The notes under the pieces: generated by a model | What the model was told of the DNA's origin: nothing | Database searches by the model: none | Seen by the model: the letters and a program-made list of their open reading frames with translations, nothing else | Shown here: positions 13,806 through 13,900 of the stretch, piece after piece | Layout: the number at the start of each line of letters is the position of its first letter | Numbering within the stretch: position 1 is the stretch's first letter | Position numbers and translations under genes: made by a program | Source: Pavlovales sp. CCMP2436 | Taxonomy: Eukaryota; Haptophyta; Pavlovophyceae; Pavlovales | Length of the DNA stretch: 13,900 bases | Direction of reading: 5' to 3' | NCBI GenBank assembly: GCA_026770615.1 | Contig: MU632290.1 | Coordinates: forward strand, 1 to 13,900

Positions 13806-13900
13806 ATTTACTGATAGGGATTCAAGCTGGCGTCTGACTGTTCTGAATGTTGTGCTGGTCTGAGCGCTGCGTCGCCCATTGCCTGCTGCGTGCCTTAGTC
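13806..13900 (-). repeat. Copy of the dispersed GC-rich repeat at the window edge
   Basis: All 95 bases to the window end equal 3809-3903. The repeat's fixed end faces the viral block, as in the copy at 9581-9779, so the two are inverted flanks. It interrupts the LamG-like reading frame. It may continue beyond the window into the small ORF seen at 3898-4230. Confidence 0.92.

Overview
The window reads as nuclear DNA of a microbial eukaryote, most likely a GC-rich alga such as a haptophyte. No tool was run, so the taxon is inference. The evidence is GC-rich intron-flanked exons (one matching plastid-type FtsH), a long C2H2 zinc-finger array, many dispersed repeats with few intact genes, and an abrupt switch to AT-rich, virus-like DNA in the last third.

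Layout. 1-1020: one intact GC-rich frame for an unrecognised multi-pass membrane protein, open at the window edge. 1021-3670: no intact gene; it holds a stray FtsH peptidase exon on the minus strand, a small MITE with TA duplications, duplicated blocks and simple repeats. 3670-6930: a mosaic of repeats around isolated exons: a small minus-strand ORF inside a dispersed repeat, an RGG-rich exon, two C-terminal FtsH exons and one JmjC exon on the opposite strand. An 85-bp inverted repeat (4417-4504 and 6735-6822) encloses the exon pieces. 6938-7440: a 204-bp in-frame tandem repeat. 7728-7807: a tRNA-like remnant. 7990-9246: a 12-finger C2H2 gene on the minus strand, broken by two frameshifts and a stop.

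9271-13805 is AT-rich and looks like a decayed piece of an integrated DNA virus or virus-like element (polinton-like, virophage-like or giant-virus fragment). It holds a coiled-coil gene with one frameshift, a small ORF overlapping it tail to tail, a decayed gene with an IQ-like motif, and two adjacent minus-strand genes with LamG/concanavalin-like features spaced 12 bp apart. The second of these is split by a 68-bp tandem duplication plus a one-base shift. The first is cut at its N-terminal side by a GC-rich dispersed repeat.

That repeat family ties the window together. At least seven copies or fragments share one end (sense strand TTGAATCCC, often followed by TATCAGTAAAT) and differ in how far they extend. 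Copies lie on both sides of the viral core in inverted orientation, and the right one is identical over 95 bp to a copy about 10 kb away. The window is best read as a repeat-rich graveyard of gene fragments and a viral insertion, with at most one or two functional genes.
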